Assembly (NCBI RefSeq): GCF_001653795.1
Contig: NZ_CP011514.1
Coordinates: 1,620,998-1,684,997, forward strand
Length of the DNA: 64,000 nt
DNA from: Mitsuaria sp. 7
GTDB taxonomy: Bacteria > Pseudomonadota > Gammaproteobacteria > Burkholderiales > Burkholderiaceae_C
Direction of reading: 5' to 3'
The notes beneath the pieces are model-generated. The model was not told the origin of the DNA, did not search any database, and was given only the letters and a program-made list of their open reading frames with translations. A program made the translations under genes and the position numbers. Shown here one piece after another: positions 49,991 to 59,101 of the stretch (positions are counted from its first letter, which is position 1; every line of letters starts with the position of its first letter).

Positions 49991-51277
49991 TCATTCCGGA
50001 TGGGCCGAGACCGCATCGAGTACCTCTGCCAGCACCTGCAGCGCGGCGTCGAACTGGGGCTCGGGAATGGTCAGCGGATACAGGAAGCGGATCACGTTGC
50101 CGTCCTGTCCGCAGGTCAGCAACAGCAGGTCGCGCCACAGCGCCGCCTGTTGCACGCGTTGGGCGAATCTGGCGCTGGGTCGGCCGTCTTGCGGGTCCGC
50201 AAATTCCGCCGCCACCATGGAACCCAGGCCACGGACTTCGACCAGCGATGGACAGCGCGCCTGTCGGGACCGGAGGAACTGGACGAGGCGCGGGCCGAGC
50301 TGGCGGGACCGCTCGCAGAGTGCCTCCTCCTCGATCACGTCGAGCACGGCGTGCGCCGCCGCCACGGCGAGCGGGTTGGCGGCGTACGTCCCGCCGAGAC
50401 CGCCCGGTGCCGGTGCGTCCATGACTTCGGCACGGCCGCAGACCGCCGACAGCGGCATGCCGCCCGCCAGGCTCTTGGCCATGGTGATCAGGTCCGGCTT
50501 GACCTGATGCTGTTCCATGGCGAACAGGGTGCCTGTGCGCCCGAAGCCGGTCTGGATCTCGTCGGCGATCAGCAGGATGCCGTGCTCATCGCACACGCGC
50601 CGAAGAGCGGCGGTGAGTTCGGGCGGCGCTGGGTGGAAGCCTCCCTCGCCCTGCACCGGTTCCAGGATGACGGCCGCCACCCGCGCGGGCTCGATGTCGC
50701 ACTGGAACAGCTGGCGCAGCGCCCCCAGGCTTTGTTCGACCGTGATCCCCCGCCTGGCGGCGGGGAAGGGCAGGTGATACACCTCGCCGGGGAAAGGACC
50801 GAAGCCTTGCTTGTAGGGGATCGTCTTTCCCGTGAGCGCCAGCCCCATGAGCGTGCGGCCGTGAAAGGCCCCGCCGAACGAGACAACCCCCGGACGGCCC
50901 GTGGCCGCGCGAGCGATCTTGATCGCGTTCTCCACGGCCTCGGCCCCGGTCGTGAAGAACGCCGTCTTGGCGGCCCCGTCGATGGGCGCCAAGGCGTTGA
51001 TGCGTTCAGCCAAGGCGATGGCGCTCTCGTAAGGGACGATCTGATAGGCCGTGTGGGTGAACCGCTGCAACTGCTGCTCGATGGCCTGCACGATGCGCGG
51101 GTGGCGGTGGCCGGTGTTCAGCACGGCGATGCCAGCCGCGAAGTCCGTGAAGGCGCGACCCTCCACATCCCACAGCGTGGCGTTCTCCGCGCGGTCGGCA
51201 TGGAAGTCGCACATCACGCCCACGCCGCGTGGGGTTGCAAGGCGCCGGCGCCCTTCGAGATCCTGGTTCTTCGACAT
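49991..51277 (-). CDS. GABA aminotransferase (GabT/PuuE)
   Basis: A 428-residue class III PLP-dependent aminotransferase. The PLP-binding Lys268 lies in MAKSLAGG, at the same number as in E. coli GabT. The other hallmarks are FTTGAEAVENAIKIARAATG, the GAFHGRTLMGLALTGK segment, and the DEIQTGFGRTG motif with the PLP-binding Asp. It should move the amino group of GABA to 2-oxoglutarate, giving succinate semialdehyde. Its order here, between puuD and the cupin gene, places it in the polyamine operon. No succinate-semialdehyde dehydrogenase gene is nearby, unless PuuC also serves. Confidence 0.93.
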   Translation of the reverse strand: MSKNQDLEGRRRLATPRGVGVMCDFHADRAENATLWDVEGRAFTDFAAGIAVLNTGHRHPRIVQAIEQQLQRFTHTAYQIVPYESAIALAERINALAPIDGAAKTAFFTTGAEAVENAIKIARAATGRPGVVSFGGAFHGRTLMGLALTGKTIPYKQGFGPFPGEVYHLPFPAARRGITVEQSLGALRQLFQCDIEPARVAAVILEPVQGEGGFHPAPPELTAALRRVCDEHGILLIADEIQTGFGRTGTLFAMEQHQVKPDLITMAKSLAGGMPLSAVCGRAEVMDAPAPGGLGGTYAANPLAVAAAHAVLDVIEEEALCERSRQLGPRLVQFLRSRQARCPSLVEVRGLGSMVAAEFADPQDGRPSARFAQRVQQAALWRDLLLLTCGQDGNVIRFLYPLTIPEPQFDAALQVLAEVLDAVSAHPE

Positions 51278-51289
51278 CGATGTTCCTCG

Positions 51290-51646
51290 TCAGGCCTCGT
51301 CCTCGTAGGCCACGAAAAGTTTCCGGGTGGGCTCAATCACTTCCCAGCAGCCACGAAATCCGCGCGGGATGACGAAGCGATCGCCAGCGCGCAAGGTGCT
51401 GGTGTGGCCCTGCGCATCCGTGAGCAGGCTGACCCCTTCCAGGATTTCGCAGAACTCCTCCTCGGTGTAGGCCACGTGCCACTTGCCGACTTCGCTGTGC
51501 CAGTAGCCGGCGCTGAAGCGCTGCCTGGCATCCACGTGATGCACCCACAGCGTCTGCAGGGGATCGCCCTCGATCAACTTCTCAGGCGGCAGGCGGTAGC
51601 GCGAAGGCTCGACGGGATCGCTCCATGGCTTCACGGTGATGCACAT
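51290..51646 (-). CDS. Small cupin protein in polyamine cluster
   Basis: A 118-residue single-domain cupin of the EutQ/DUF861-like type. The double motif is present: GYWHSEVGKWHVAYTEEEFCEILEG and GDRFVIPRGFRGCWEVIEP. Similar small cupins occur beside glutamylated-polyamine genes in pseudomonads. It may be an enzyme on an aldehyde or amine intermediate or a stabilising partner; the reaction is unknown. It lies 12 bp from the aminotransferase gene and 10 bp from puuA, so it is certainly in the operon. Confidence 0.85.
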   Translation of the reverse strand: MCITVKPWSDPVEPSRYRLPPEKLIEGDPLQTLWVHHVDARQRFSAGYWHSEVGKWHVAYTEEEFCEILEGVSLLTDAQGHTSTLRAGDRFVIPRGFRGCWEVIEPTRKLFVAYEDEA

Positions 51647-51656
51647 GCGCCGGCCC

Positions 51657-53021
51657 TCACACGTGCAGCAGCAGGTGTTCGCGTTCCCAAGGGGAGATCA
51701 CCTTCATGAACTCATCGTGTTCCAGGGCCTTGACCTCCGAATACACCGTGATGAACTCGTGGCCCAGCACCTCGCGCAGGTCCTTCTCGTCCGCCAGCAG
51801 CGCCAGGGCTTCGCCCAGCGAGCGCGGCAGCTGGTGATCGCCGAGGTAGGCGTCGCCCTCGCATTCCGGTGAGGGCTCGATGCGGTTGCGGATGCCCAGG
51901 TAGCCGCAGGCCAGCGTCGCCGCCAGCGCCACGTAGGGGTTGGCGTCCGCGCCTATCACCCGGTTCTCGATGCGCCGGGCGTTGGGCGTGGCCAGCGGAG
52001 AGCGGATGCCCACCGTGCGGTTGTCGGTGCCCCACTGGATGTTGATCGGGGCCGCGGTCGACCGCGCGAGTCGCCGGTAGGAGTTGACGTAGGGCGCGAA
52101 CAGCGCCATCGCCGCAGGGGTGTACTTCTGCAGTCCGCCGATGTACCAGAGGAACTCCTGGCTGGGCGATCCGTCGGCGTTGCTGAAGATGTTGCGGCCG
52201 CTGGCCCGGTCCACCACGCTCTGGTGGATGTGCATCGCGCTGCCCGGCTCGCCCGCCATGGGCTTGGCCATGAAGGTGGCGTACATCTCGTGGCGCAGCG
52301 CGGTCTCGCGGATGATGCGCTTGAAGAAGAAGACCTCGTCGGCCAGCCCCAGCGGCTCGTCGTGGAAGAAGTTGATCTCCATCTGGCCGGCTCCGACTTC
52401 GTGGATCAGGGTGTCCACGTTGAGCTCCATCTTTTCGCAGTAGGAGTAGATGTCCTCGAACAGCGGATCGAACTCGTTCACCGCATCGATCGAGTAGGCC
52501 TGGCGCGAGGTCTCCGCGCGGCCGCTGCGGCCGCGCGGCGGCTTCAGCGGCGTGTTCGGATCGCTGTTGCGCTCGATCAGATAGAACTCCAGCTCGGGCG
52601 CCACGATGGGCGTCCAGCCCTCCGCGGCGAACAGGTCGCAGACCCGCCGCAGCACCGAACGGGGCGCGAAGGGCACCAGTTTTCCGTCGCGGTCGAAGCA
52701 GTCGTGGATCACCTGCGCCGTCGGGTCGGACGCCCAGGGCACGATGCGCACGCTGCTCGGATCGGGCCGCAGGTGCATGTCGCGATCCGTGGGGTGGATG
52801 ACGTCGTAATACGGGCCCTCGTCGGGGAAGTTGCCCGTGACGCCCAGGCCCACCACGGCCTCGGGCAGGCGCATGCCGCGGTCCTCGGTGAACTTCTCGC
52901 GCGGCAGGATCTTTCCGCGGGCCACGCCGGTGAGGTCGGGCACCAGGCATTCGATCTCGGTGACGCGATGCTGGTCCAGCCAGTGTTCCAGGTCGGTGAA
53001 GGTGAAGGTGCTCTTGTCCAT
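51657..53021 (-). CDS. puuA: PuuA-like gamma-glutamylpolyamine synthetase
   Basis: A 454-residue member of the glutamine synthetase superfamily. The beta-grasp region starts ECLVPDLTGVARGKILPREKF. The catalytic barrel has the ATP- and metal-binding segments VAPELEFYL, VGAGQMEINFFH, the GSAMHIHQSV and NRTVGIR motifs, and RRIENRVIGADANPY. The family name is given by the PuuA-type pattern, the length (E. coli PuuA 472) and the context with PuuB, C, D and the aminotransferase. It should join glutamate to putrescine or a related amine with ATP. The start is the ATG at 53021, after which comes a 168-bp gap holding no further gene. Confidence 0.93.
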   Translation of the reverse strand: MDKSTFTFTDLEHWLDQHRVTEIECLVPDLTGVARGKILPREKFTEDRGMRLPEAVVGLGVTGNFPDEGPYYDVIHPTDRDMHLRPDPSSVRIVPWASDPTAQVIHDCFDRDGKLVPFAPRSVLRRVCDLFAAEGWTPIVAPELEFYLIERNSDPNTPLKPPRGRSGRAETSRQAYSIDAVNEFDPLFEDIYSYCEKMELNVDTLIHEVGAGQMEINFFHDEPLGLADEVFFFKRIIRETALRHEMYATFMAKPMAGEPGSAMHIHQSVVDRASGRNIFSNADGSPSQEFLWYIGGLQKYTPAAMALFAPYVNSYRRLARSTAAPINIQWGTDNRTVGIRSPLATPNARRIENRVIGADANPYVALAATLACGYLGIRNRIEPSPECEGDAYLGDHQLPRSLGEALALLADEKDLREVLGHEFITVYSEVKALEHDEFMKVISPWEREHLLLHV

Positions 53022-53190
53022 GTCGCTTCTCGATGGGCGAGCGCATCCCGCCGCGTGCCGTGCACGGGCTGCCTGCGCTGTCGTTGATGTGGGGGAGGGC
53101 GGGGCCGTCAGCGGAGGCCGTCGGGAGGTTCCGGCTCCCGGACGGACACGCGTTGCCACGCGCGGCGTGATCCCCGGATGGGCGTGCGGC

Positions 53191-54501
53191 TCATAGCAGG
53201 TCCTTCAGGCGGTAATAGGCCATGCCCGCGACCAGCGCGGGAGTCCTCAGCCAGCGGCCACCCGGGAAGGCGCGATGGCGCAACGCGGCGAAGGTGTCGA
53301 AGCGCTGCGCGTCGCCGGCCATGGCCTCGGCCACCAGGCGGCCGGAGAGTCCGGTCAGCGCCAGGCCGTGGCCCGAGAAGCCTTGCAGGTAGTAGATGTT
53401 GTCGGGTTGGCCGCGGGCGGCCGGCAGGCGGCCGAAGTCGGGCGCGCGGTTCATCGTCACGTCGACGAAACCGCCCCACGCATGCGTGATCTGCACCTGC
53501 GCGAGTTGCGGGAAGACTGTCGCAATGCGCTTGCGCATGCTGTCCGCGAGGCCGGAGGGCGTGAGCGTGCTGTAGCTCGCACGCCCTCCGAAGATCAAAC
53601 GGCCGTCCTGGGAGGGGCGGAAGTAGTCCAGGACGAAGTTGTTGTCGCAGACGGCGGCGCCGCACGGGATGAGCGCGCGCAGTTGGTCGGGCGGCAGCGG
53701 CGCGGTCGCCGCGATGTAGGTGCCGACCGGCATGATGCGCGGGGCCAGTGCCGGCGCCAGGCCCTGGAGGTAGACGTTGCCGGCCAGCAGCACCTTGCGG
53801 GCCTTCAGTCGCCCGCCCGCCGTGACGAGCACGGGGCGTCGTCCGGGTTCCACGGCCGTGACCTGGCTGTGTTCGTGGAGGGTGACGCCCAGCGAGGCCG
53901 CGGCGCGGCCCACGCCCAGCGTGTACCGGAGCGGGTGCAGGTGGCCGGAGCGGGGGTCGTGCACCGCCGCGACGTAGCGTGCGCTGGCGATCCAGGCCGG
54001 CAGATCCGCGCGGGCGATGCGCCTCATCGGGTAGTCGTAATGCCGCTCCAGATGATCGGCGTGGGAGAGCAGCTCGCGCGCCTTGCGTCCGTTGACGGCC
54101 ACGCCGAGGAAACCGTCCCGCCATTGCGCATCGATGTCGAAGCGCGCGATGCGCTCGCGCAGGATGTCGAGCGCCTCGATGCTCATCTTCCAGACTTCGC
54201 GGGCGCGCGTTTCGCCGAGTTGACGCTCGATCTCCCGCTGGTCGCAGGCCAGTCCGTGGATGGCTTGTCCGCCATTGCGTCCGCTGGCGCCGGAGCCCAG
54301 TTCGCGTGCCTCCAGCACCGTGACACGGAACCCTCGTTCCGCCAGCTCGATGGCGGCGGACAGGCCCGCCAGCCCGCCGCCCACGATGGCCACATCGCAG
54401 TCCTGCTCGCCCTGCAGCGGCGCGTGGACGGGATCGCGCGTCGTGCCTTCGAGGTAGTAGGAGTCGCGCGCCAGCGCCAGATCCTCGTTCAGATAGTTCA
54501 T
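53191..54501 (-). CDS. puuB: PuuB-like FAD amine oxidase (copy 2)
   Basis: A 436-residue FAD-dependent oxidase related to copy 1 at 46.3 kb. The cofactor motif is AIVGGGLAGLSAAIELAE near residue 38, followed by VTVLEARELGSGASGRNGGQAIHGL, and the C-terminal region has GFSGHGLALTGLSGR. The start has GGAG five bases upstream. It overlaps the DUF2817 gene stop in an ATGA arrangement, so the two are translationally coupled. The presence of two oxidases in one operon suggests different glutamylated amine substrates. Confidence 0.88.
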   Translation of the reverse strand: MNYLNEDLALARDSYYLEGTTRDPVHAPLQGEQDCDVAIVGGGLAGLSAAIELAERGFRVTVLEARELGSGASGRNGGQAIHGLACDQREIERQLGETRAREVWKMSIEALDILRERIARFDIDAQWRDGFLGVAVNGRKARELLSHADHLERHYDYPMRRIARADLPAWIASARYVAAVHDPRSGHLHPLRYTLGVGRAAASLGVTLHEHSQVTAVEPGRRPVLVTAGGRLKARKVLLAGNVYLQGLAPALAPRIMPVGTYIAATAPLPPDQLRALIPCGAAVCDNNFVLDYFRPSQDGRLIFGGRASYSTLTPSGLADSMRKRIATVFPQLAQVQITHAWGGFVDVTMNRAPDFGRLPAARGQPDNIYYLQGFSGHGLALTGLSGRLVAEAMAGDAQRFDTFAALRHRAFPGGRWLRTPALVAGMAYYRLKDLL

Positions 54502-55682
54502 GTCCGCTCCACGGGCATGAAGCCAACGAGTTGGCCGTCCGCGACGGCGCTCCAGGCCTGCCGGCACAGCGCCGTGCCTGCGCGCATGACCGAGTCGCGC
54601 CAGCCGTGATCGCTCGGCATGAAGGCTTCGGCATATTCGGCGCGCGCCGCGCGCGCGGCAGGCGTTGCGGCGGCGTCCCCGGTCTGCCGGCGCAGCCACA
54701 TCAGCGCCAGGTGGGCGCGCTGCATGACGCGGCGCTCGCGGGTGCCGAATTCGATGGCCACGGCGGACGTGCGGCAGTGCGGCAGTTCGTCGGCGAAGGC
54801 GTCGAGCAGCAGACCCTGGAAGGTCGCCAGGGCCTTGTGGGTGGAACCCTTGCCGCTGAGCGCTTCCTCGCCCCAGACGCTCAGTGCGAGCTCGCGCGCC
54901 GGCGACGCCGGCGGGTCGACGTTGATCAGGAACGGCTCACCGTAAGGACCGATGCCCGTGTGCAGGTCGACGAAGAGGCAAGCCCTGGCACCGGCGAGTC
55001 GACTGCGCAGCAGGCCACGCAGGGTCGTGTTGGCCCAGCAGGGGCTGGTGCCGCCGAAGAAGATCCCATCGGGTCGGCTGTACTGTCCGCCGTTGAAGGC
55101 ATCGGAGAACGCCTTCTCACCCATCCGTTCGCGGTAGGCGTCCATGGCGGCGAAGGCGCGGGCGATCTCCTCCTCGTCCCAGTGCGCCAGCGCCAGCTGC
55201 GGATGCAGCTCGTCGTAGCCCGGGTTGTCCGGCGTCGGCGTCGTCCCGTGATGGCGGAAGTTCCGGTTCAGGTCCACGTTGTCTTCCGTGACCCGCTGCC
55301 GATGGGCGAAGCCCCAGGGATTGACCGCGTGGATCAGCAGCACCGCGGTGTCGGCCGGAGGGTTCGCGGGGCCGCCTTGGGCCAGCCAGGCGGTCTGGAC
55401 GGCCGAGCCCGCATACCCTTCGATGCCATGCGTGCCGCAGGCCACGACCAACACCTGCCGCGCCGCAGGTTCGCCGAACCACGCGGCATCCATCCAGAGC
55501 ACTTCACCGTCAGGACCGAGCCCCGGGTGTTGGAAGCCCTGCCACTCGCCGCCCAGCCGCTGGACTTCCGCCAGCCAGGCGGTGCGTGCCTCGGCGTAGG
55601 TGTCGGGGAAACGGGCGGAAGCGGCGGCGGGGGCGGAAGGGGAGGACGGGCCGGAGGAGGGGGAGGAGTCGGCTTGCAGCAT
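54498..55682 (-). CDS. DUF2817 (M14-like) putative carboxypeptidase/amidase
   Basis: A 394-residue protein of the DUF2817 family, related to M14 zinc carboxypeptidases. Seen: VLVVACGTHGIEGYAG near residue 90, the NPWGFAHRQRVTEDNVDLNRNF metal-site segment, FVDLHTGIGPYG, and a C-terminal FGTRERRVMQRAHL segment, in the family order. It is likely to cleave a peptide or amide. It is translationally coupled to the second PuuB-like gene, so its product is probably a substrate feeder for the amine oxidation pathway, for example releasing a glutamylated amine. The start is uncertain (55682 or 55733). No signal peptide is seen. Confidence 0.85.
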   Translation of the reverse strand: MLQADSSPSSGPSSPSAPAAASARFPDTYAEARTAWLAEVQRLGGEWQGFQHPGLGPDGEVLWMDAAWFGEPAARQVLVVACGTHGIEGYAGSAVQTAWLAQGGPANPPADTAVLLIHAVNPWGFAHRQRVTEDNVDLNRNFRHHGTTPTPDNPGYDELHPQLALAHWDEEEIARAFAAMDAYRERMGEKAFSDAFNGGQYSRPDGIFFGGTSPCWANTTLRGLLRSRLAGARACLFVDLHTGIGPYGEPFLINVDPPASPARELALSVWGEEALSGKGSTHKALATFQGLLLDAFADELPHCRTSAVAIEFGTRERRVMQRAHLALMWLRRQTGDAAATPAARAARAEYAEAFMPSDHGWRDSVMRAGTALCRQAWSAVADGQLVGFMPVERT

Positions 55683-55749
55683 GCATGGGATGCTAGGCAG
55701 GAGCCCTGCCGACGGCCATAGCCGGCCCGGCATACGAGTTAACCCTGCA

Positions 55750-56667
55750 TCAGCGCGCCTGCACCTGCACGAGCGGATCCACGGGCTGGTCGGGGTCGGC
55801 GAAGGGGATGCACTGGATGAAGAGCGAGAACAGCTCGGCCTGGGACCCCGTCTCGAGCTTGCGATGGATGCTCTTGCGCTGGTTGCGGATGGTGCCTTCG
55901 GCGGTGTGCAGCCGGTCGGCGGTCTGCTCCGAGGAGTAGCCGCTCAGCATGTAGAAGAGCACCTCGCGTTCGCGCTTGGTGAGCAGCGACGCGCCGAACT
56001 GCTCCATGGTGGTCTGCACCTTGCGATGCACCAGGTGGTTGGCCTCGTCGCGCGCGGCGGGCGCCGCGAGGTCGTGATGCCGGCGCAGCGCGCTGAACAG
56101 CAGCGGCAGCGTGTGGCGGATCAATGCGATCTCGGCGGCCTCGAAGGGGGGCGTCTCGTCCTCCCGTCCCAGACAGATGGCGATGCCGCTGCGCTCGTCG
56201 ATCCGCCAGAAGATGTCGATCGTGTCGATCAGGTGCGTGTTGCGGAAGAAGATCTCGAAGAACTCCCCTTGCTGGAAGTTGTCCGGCACGTACTCGGACA
56301 TGGCGTAGGCGCCGTCGGCCTGGCCGCTCATGAACAGCTGATACGCCGGGTCCAGGATGTAGGGGCCGTTGATGTAGACCTCCTCGCGCGCGCCGCGCTG
56401 CCGCGCCGCGGGGGCGTCGATGGCGAGGTAGGACGGGCGTTCATCCACGGCGTATCGCAGCATCACGCCCTGTTCCGCATCGATCAGCAGGCGCAGGAAG
56501 CTCAGCATCGCTGCGAAGAAGCCCGGCAGTCCGATGGCGGCGTTCATCGCCGCCAGGTGGTCGATGCCGTCGGCATCCAGGGCCAGCGCGAAGCAGGTCC
56601 GGCGGCGGTTCTTGCGAGGGGAGGGACGGTTCGGCAACGCGGGGATCTCGACCATGTCCTGGATCAT
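55750..56667 (-). CDS. LuxR-type regulator of the polyamine cluster
   Basis: A 305-residue regulator. The N-terminal about 230 residues form an unrecognised sensor domain (LLIDAEQGVMLRYAVDERPSYLA, NGPYILDPAYQLF, FFRNTHLIDTIDIFWRID), and the last 65 residues are a LuxR helix-turn-helix (LTKREREVLFYMLSGYSSEQTADRL). It heads the leftward cluster, 67 bp before the DUF2817 gene start, and is divergent from the TonB receptor operon across about 157 bp. It replaces the PuuR repressor found in E. coli puu clusters and may regulate both operons. Starts at 56667, 56682 and 56655 are possible. Confidence 0.85.
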   Translation of the reverse strand: MIQDMVEIPALPNRPSPRKNRRRTCFALALDADGIDHLAAMNAAIGLPGFFAAMLSFLRLLIDAEQGVMLRYAVDERPSYLAIDAPAARQRGAREEVYINGPYILDPAYQLFMSGQADGAYAMSEYVPDNFQQGEFFEIFFRNTHLIDTIDIFWRIDERSGIAICLGREDETPPFEAAEIALIRHTLPLLFSALRRHHDLAAPAARDEANHLVHRKVQTTMEQFGASLLTKREREVLFYMLSGYSSEQTADRLHTAEGTIRNQRKSIHRKLETGSQAELFSLFIQCIPFADPDQPVDPLVQVQAR

Positions 56668-56824
56668 GCAGCGTCCAGGCACCCCGGACCCATGGGTTAC
56701 AGCTTAGCTCGCGGGGGATATTTCAGTGGCATGACAGGCTCCCTACGATGCGCTCCATGCGATGCGGCGGCCCCGGCCACCGCTGTCGACAGCAGCCCGA
56801 ACGCCCCCACTTCGGAGAAATTGC

Positions 56825-59101
56825 ATGGTCCTTCGAGAATCGCCCTCACGACCCCTTTACAGACCTGTTTCGAGGCAGACGCTTCACTGCTCACTGCTGG
56901 TACTCGGCAGTGTGATCAGCCTCGGTGCCTCGGCGCAGACCGCGCCCGCGACGGGGCCCGACGAGCCCCCGGCCAGCAGGAAGGTCGACGCGGACAAGAC
57001 GGCCGACAAGCCGATCGGCAAACCGGTCGCCGAACTGGATCGGGTCGAAGTCACCTCCAGCAAGCGACGTCAACTGCAGGACGAGGTCGCGGGGACCGTC
57101 ACCGCGCTGTCGGGCAGCAAGCTGGAGCAGATGGGCGTCAAGGACGCGGAGGATCTCTTCAAGCTGACGCCGGGCGTGCAGTTCAACAAGGGCAATGCCG
57201 ACGGCGCGCTCTACAGCATCCGCGGCATCGGCACCAACACCAGCTCCGACAACGTCATCTTCGGCCAGACCCCCACGGGGATCTACATCGAGGACATCCC
57301 GTTCACCGACCCCTACGTCTACATCTCCAGCCCCGACGTTCCCCCCTTCGACCTGGAGCGGGTGGAAGTGCTGCGCGGACCGCAAGGCGCGCTGTACGGC
57401 TCGGCGTCGCTGGGCGGCGCGGTGCGCTACCTGTTCGCCAAGCCGCAGCTGCGGCAGCAGCAGTTCTCCGTGCTCACGGGCGTATCGAGCGTGGGGCAGG
57501 GCGGCACGGGCTACACCACCAACCTGATGGCCAACCTGCCCTTGTTCAGCGACGTGGCCGCCTTGCGCGTCGTGCTGACGAAACGTCGGGACGCCGGGTA
57601 CGTGGACAACAAGGGCACCGGCCGCAAGGACATCAACGCCAACGATGCGGAGTCGGCCCGCGTCATCCTGGCCTTCAAGCCCAGCGCCACGCTGGACCTG
57701 ACGGCCACCTACATGCGGCAGCACAGCAAGCAGAACGGGGACTCCGGCGTCTTTCCGGATCCGGAGAAGCTCAGCATCGATACGCCGACCGATGCCCGCA
57801 TCGATTCGCGCATCGACCTGAGTAGCCTGCAGGCCAACTGGGACATGGGCGGGCTCAAGCTCACTTCGCTCACCGGCTACCAGACCAAGCGTCGCGAGCA
57901 GCAGACGGACGTCACCTACCTGCTGGTGCCCGACTTCACCTTGTATGGCGGGGTGAACTATCCCAACGTGGACCGCGCGATCAACGTCGAGCCCCGTCGT
58001 TCCAACGGATTCACCCAGGAGTTCCGGCTGGCGCCGACCGAGACCGGCGACCTCAGCTGGCTGGTGGGCGTGTTCCACCAGAAGGTCAACTTCTTCCGGT
58101 CGCAGGTGGTGACCCTGCCGGGCGCGAACGATCCGGTCGACCTGCCGGGCGATGTCTACTTCGAGACCGTGCGTCAGGGCAGCGCGACCGAGAACTCCCT
58201 GTTCGCCGACTTCGACTGGAAGCTGACGCCGAAGTGGACGGCGGGCGCCGGCGCGCGCTACTTCAAGACCCGCGTGAACTTCGACCGCTCCAACTTCGGC
58301 GCGCCGTTCACCCGCTTCGAGAGCGACGAGAGCGGGACCACGCCCCGGTTCAGCACGCGCTACGAGCTGTCGTCGCAGGCCTCCGTCTATGCGACCGCGT
58401 CGCGCGGCTATCGCTTCGGAGGCATCAACACGACGGGATCGCTCCCCTACAAGTCCGATTCGCTGTGGAACTACGAGATCGGCGCGCGCCTGCGGCCGTC
58501 ACGCCAGCTGTCGCTGGAGCTGAGCGCCTTCACGCTGCGATGGAAAGACATCCAGGTCTCCACCTCGGATCCCAACGGCTTCATCGTCACCACCAACGTG
58601 GCCTCCGCCCGGTCGAACGGCCTGGAGGCGACGCTCGGATGGCGGCCGGTGAACAGCTTCGCGCTCAATCTGTCGACGGCCATCACCAGCGCCCAGATCA
58701 AGGCGCCGTTCGTCTCGGGCAACGGCCGCGACGTGGCCTCCGGCACGGACCTGCCGGGCGCGGCCAAGTTCCAGGCCACGGCCGACGCCAGCTACAACTT
58801 CGCCGGTCCGCTGGACAGCAGTGGCAGCGTCAGCGCCGTGCTGCAGTACCTCGGCAAGCGCAAGGCGCAGCTGGATGCCGACCTCGTGCTTCCGGCCTAC
58901 ACCACGCTGGACCTGCGAACGAACTTCGGCTGGACCCATTGGGAGCTGGGCGCCTTCGTGCAGAACGTGACCGACAAGCGCGGTCAGTCCAGCGCCGCCG
59001 TCAACTACTCGAGCTATCAGAATCCGGGCGCGGTGAACTTCACCCAGTGGTATCCCATCCGTCCCCGGACCGTTGGCGTGACACTGCGCTATGACTACTG
59101 A
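56825..59101 (+). CDS. TonB-dependent outer-membrane receptor
   Basis: A 758-residue receptor with a signal peptide ending near ASAQT. The TonB-box-like ELDRVEVTSSKRR starts about residue 75. The plug domain includes LTPGVQFNKG, IRGIGTN, IYIEDIPFTDPY and VEVLRGPQGALYGSASLGGAVRYL. A beta-barrel of about 20 strands follows, ending in the terminal ...TLRYDY with the aromatic last residue. The start has GGAGA seven bases upstream. It should import a scarce nutrient at the outer membrane. It overlaps the MFS gene by 11 bp, which itself overlaps the S9 peptidase gene, so the three form an operon. Confidence 0.94.
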   Translation: MVLRESPSRPLYRPVSRQTLHCSLLVLGSVISLGASAQTAPATGPDEPPASRKVDADKTADKPIGKPVAELDRVEVTSSKRRQLQDEVAGTVTALSGSKLEQMGVKDAEDLFKLTPGVQFNKGNADGALYSIRGIGTNTSSDNVIFGQTPTGIYIEDIPFTDPYVYISSPDVPPFDLERVEVLRGPQGALYGSASLGGAVRYLFAKPQLRQQQFSVLTGVSSVGQGGTGYTTNLMANLPLFSDVAALRVVLTKRRDAGYVDNKGTGRKDINANDAESARVILAFKPSATLDLTATYMRQHSKQNGDSGVFPDPEKLSIDTPTDARIDSRIDLSSLQANWDMGGLKLTSLTGYQTKRREQQTDVTYLLVPDFTLYGGVNYPNVDRAINVEPRRSNGFTQEFRLAPTETGDLSWLVGVFHQKVNFFRSQVVTLPGANDPVDLPGDVYFETVRQGSATENSLFADFDWKLTPKWTAGAGARYFKTRVNFDRSNFGAPFTRFESDESGTTPRFSTRYELSSQASVYATASRGYRFGGINTTGSLPYKSDSLWNYEIGARLRPSRQLSLELSAFTLRWKDIQVSTSDPNGFIVTTNVASARSNGLEATLGWRPVNSFALNLSTAITSAQIKAPFVSGNGRDVASGTDLPGAAKFQATADASYNFAGPLDSSGSVSAVLQYLGKRKAQLDADLVLPAYTTLDLRTNFGWTHWELGAFVQNVTDKRGQSSAAVNYSSYQNPGAVNFTQWYPIRPRTVGVTLRYDY

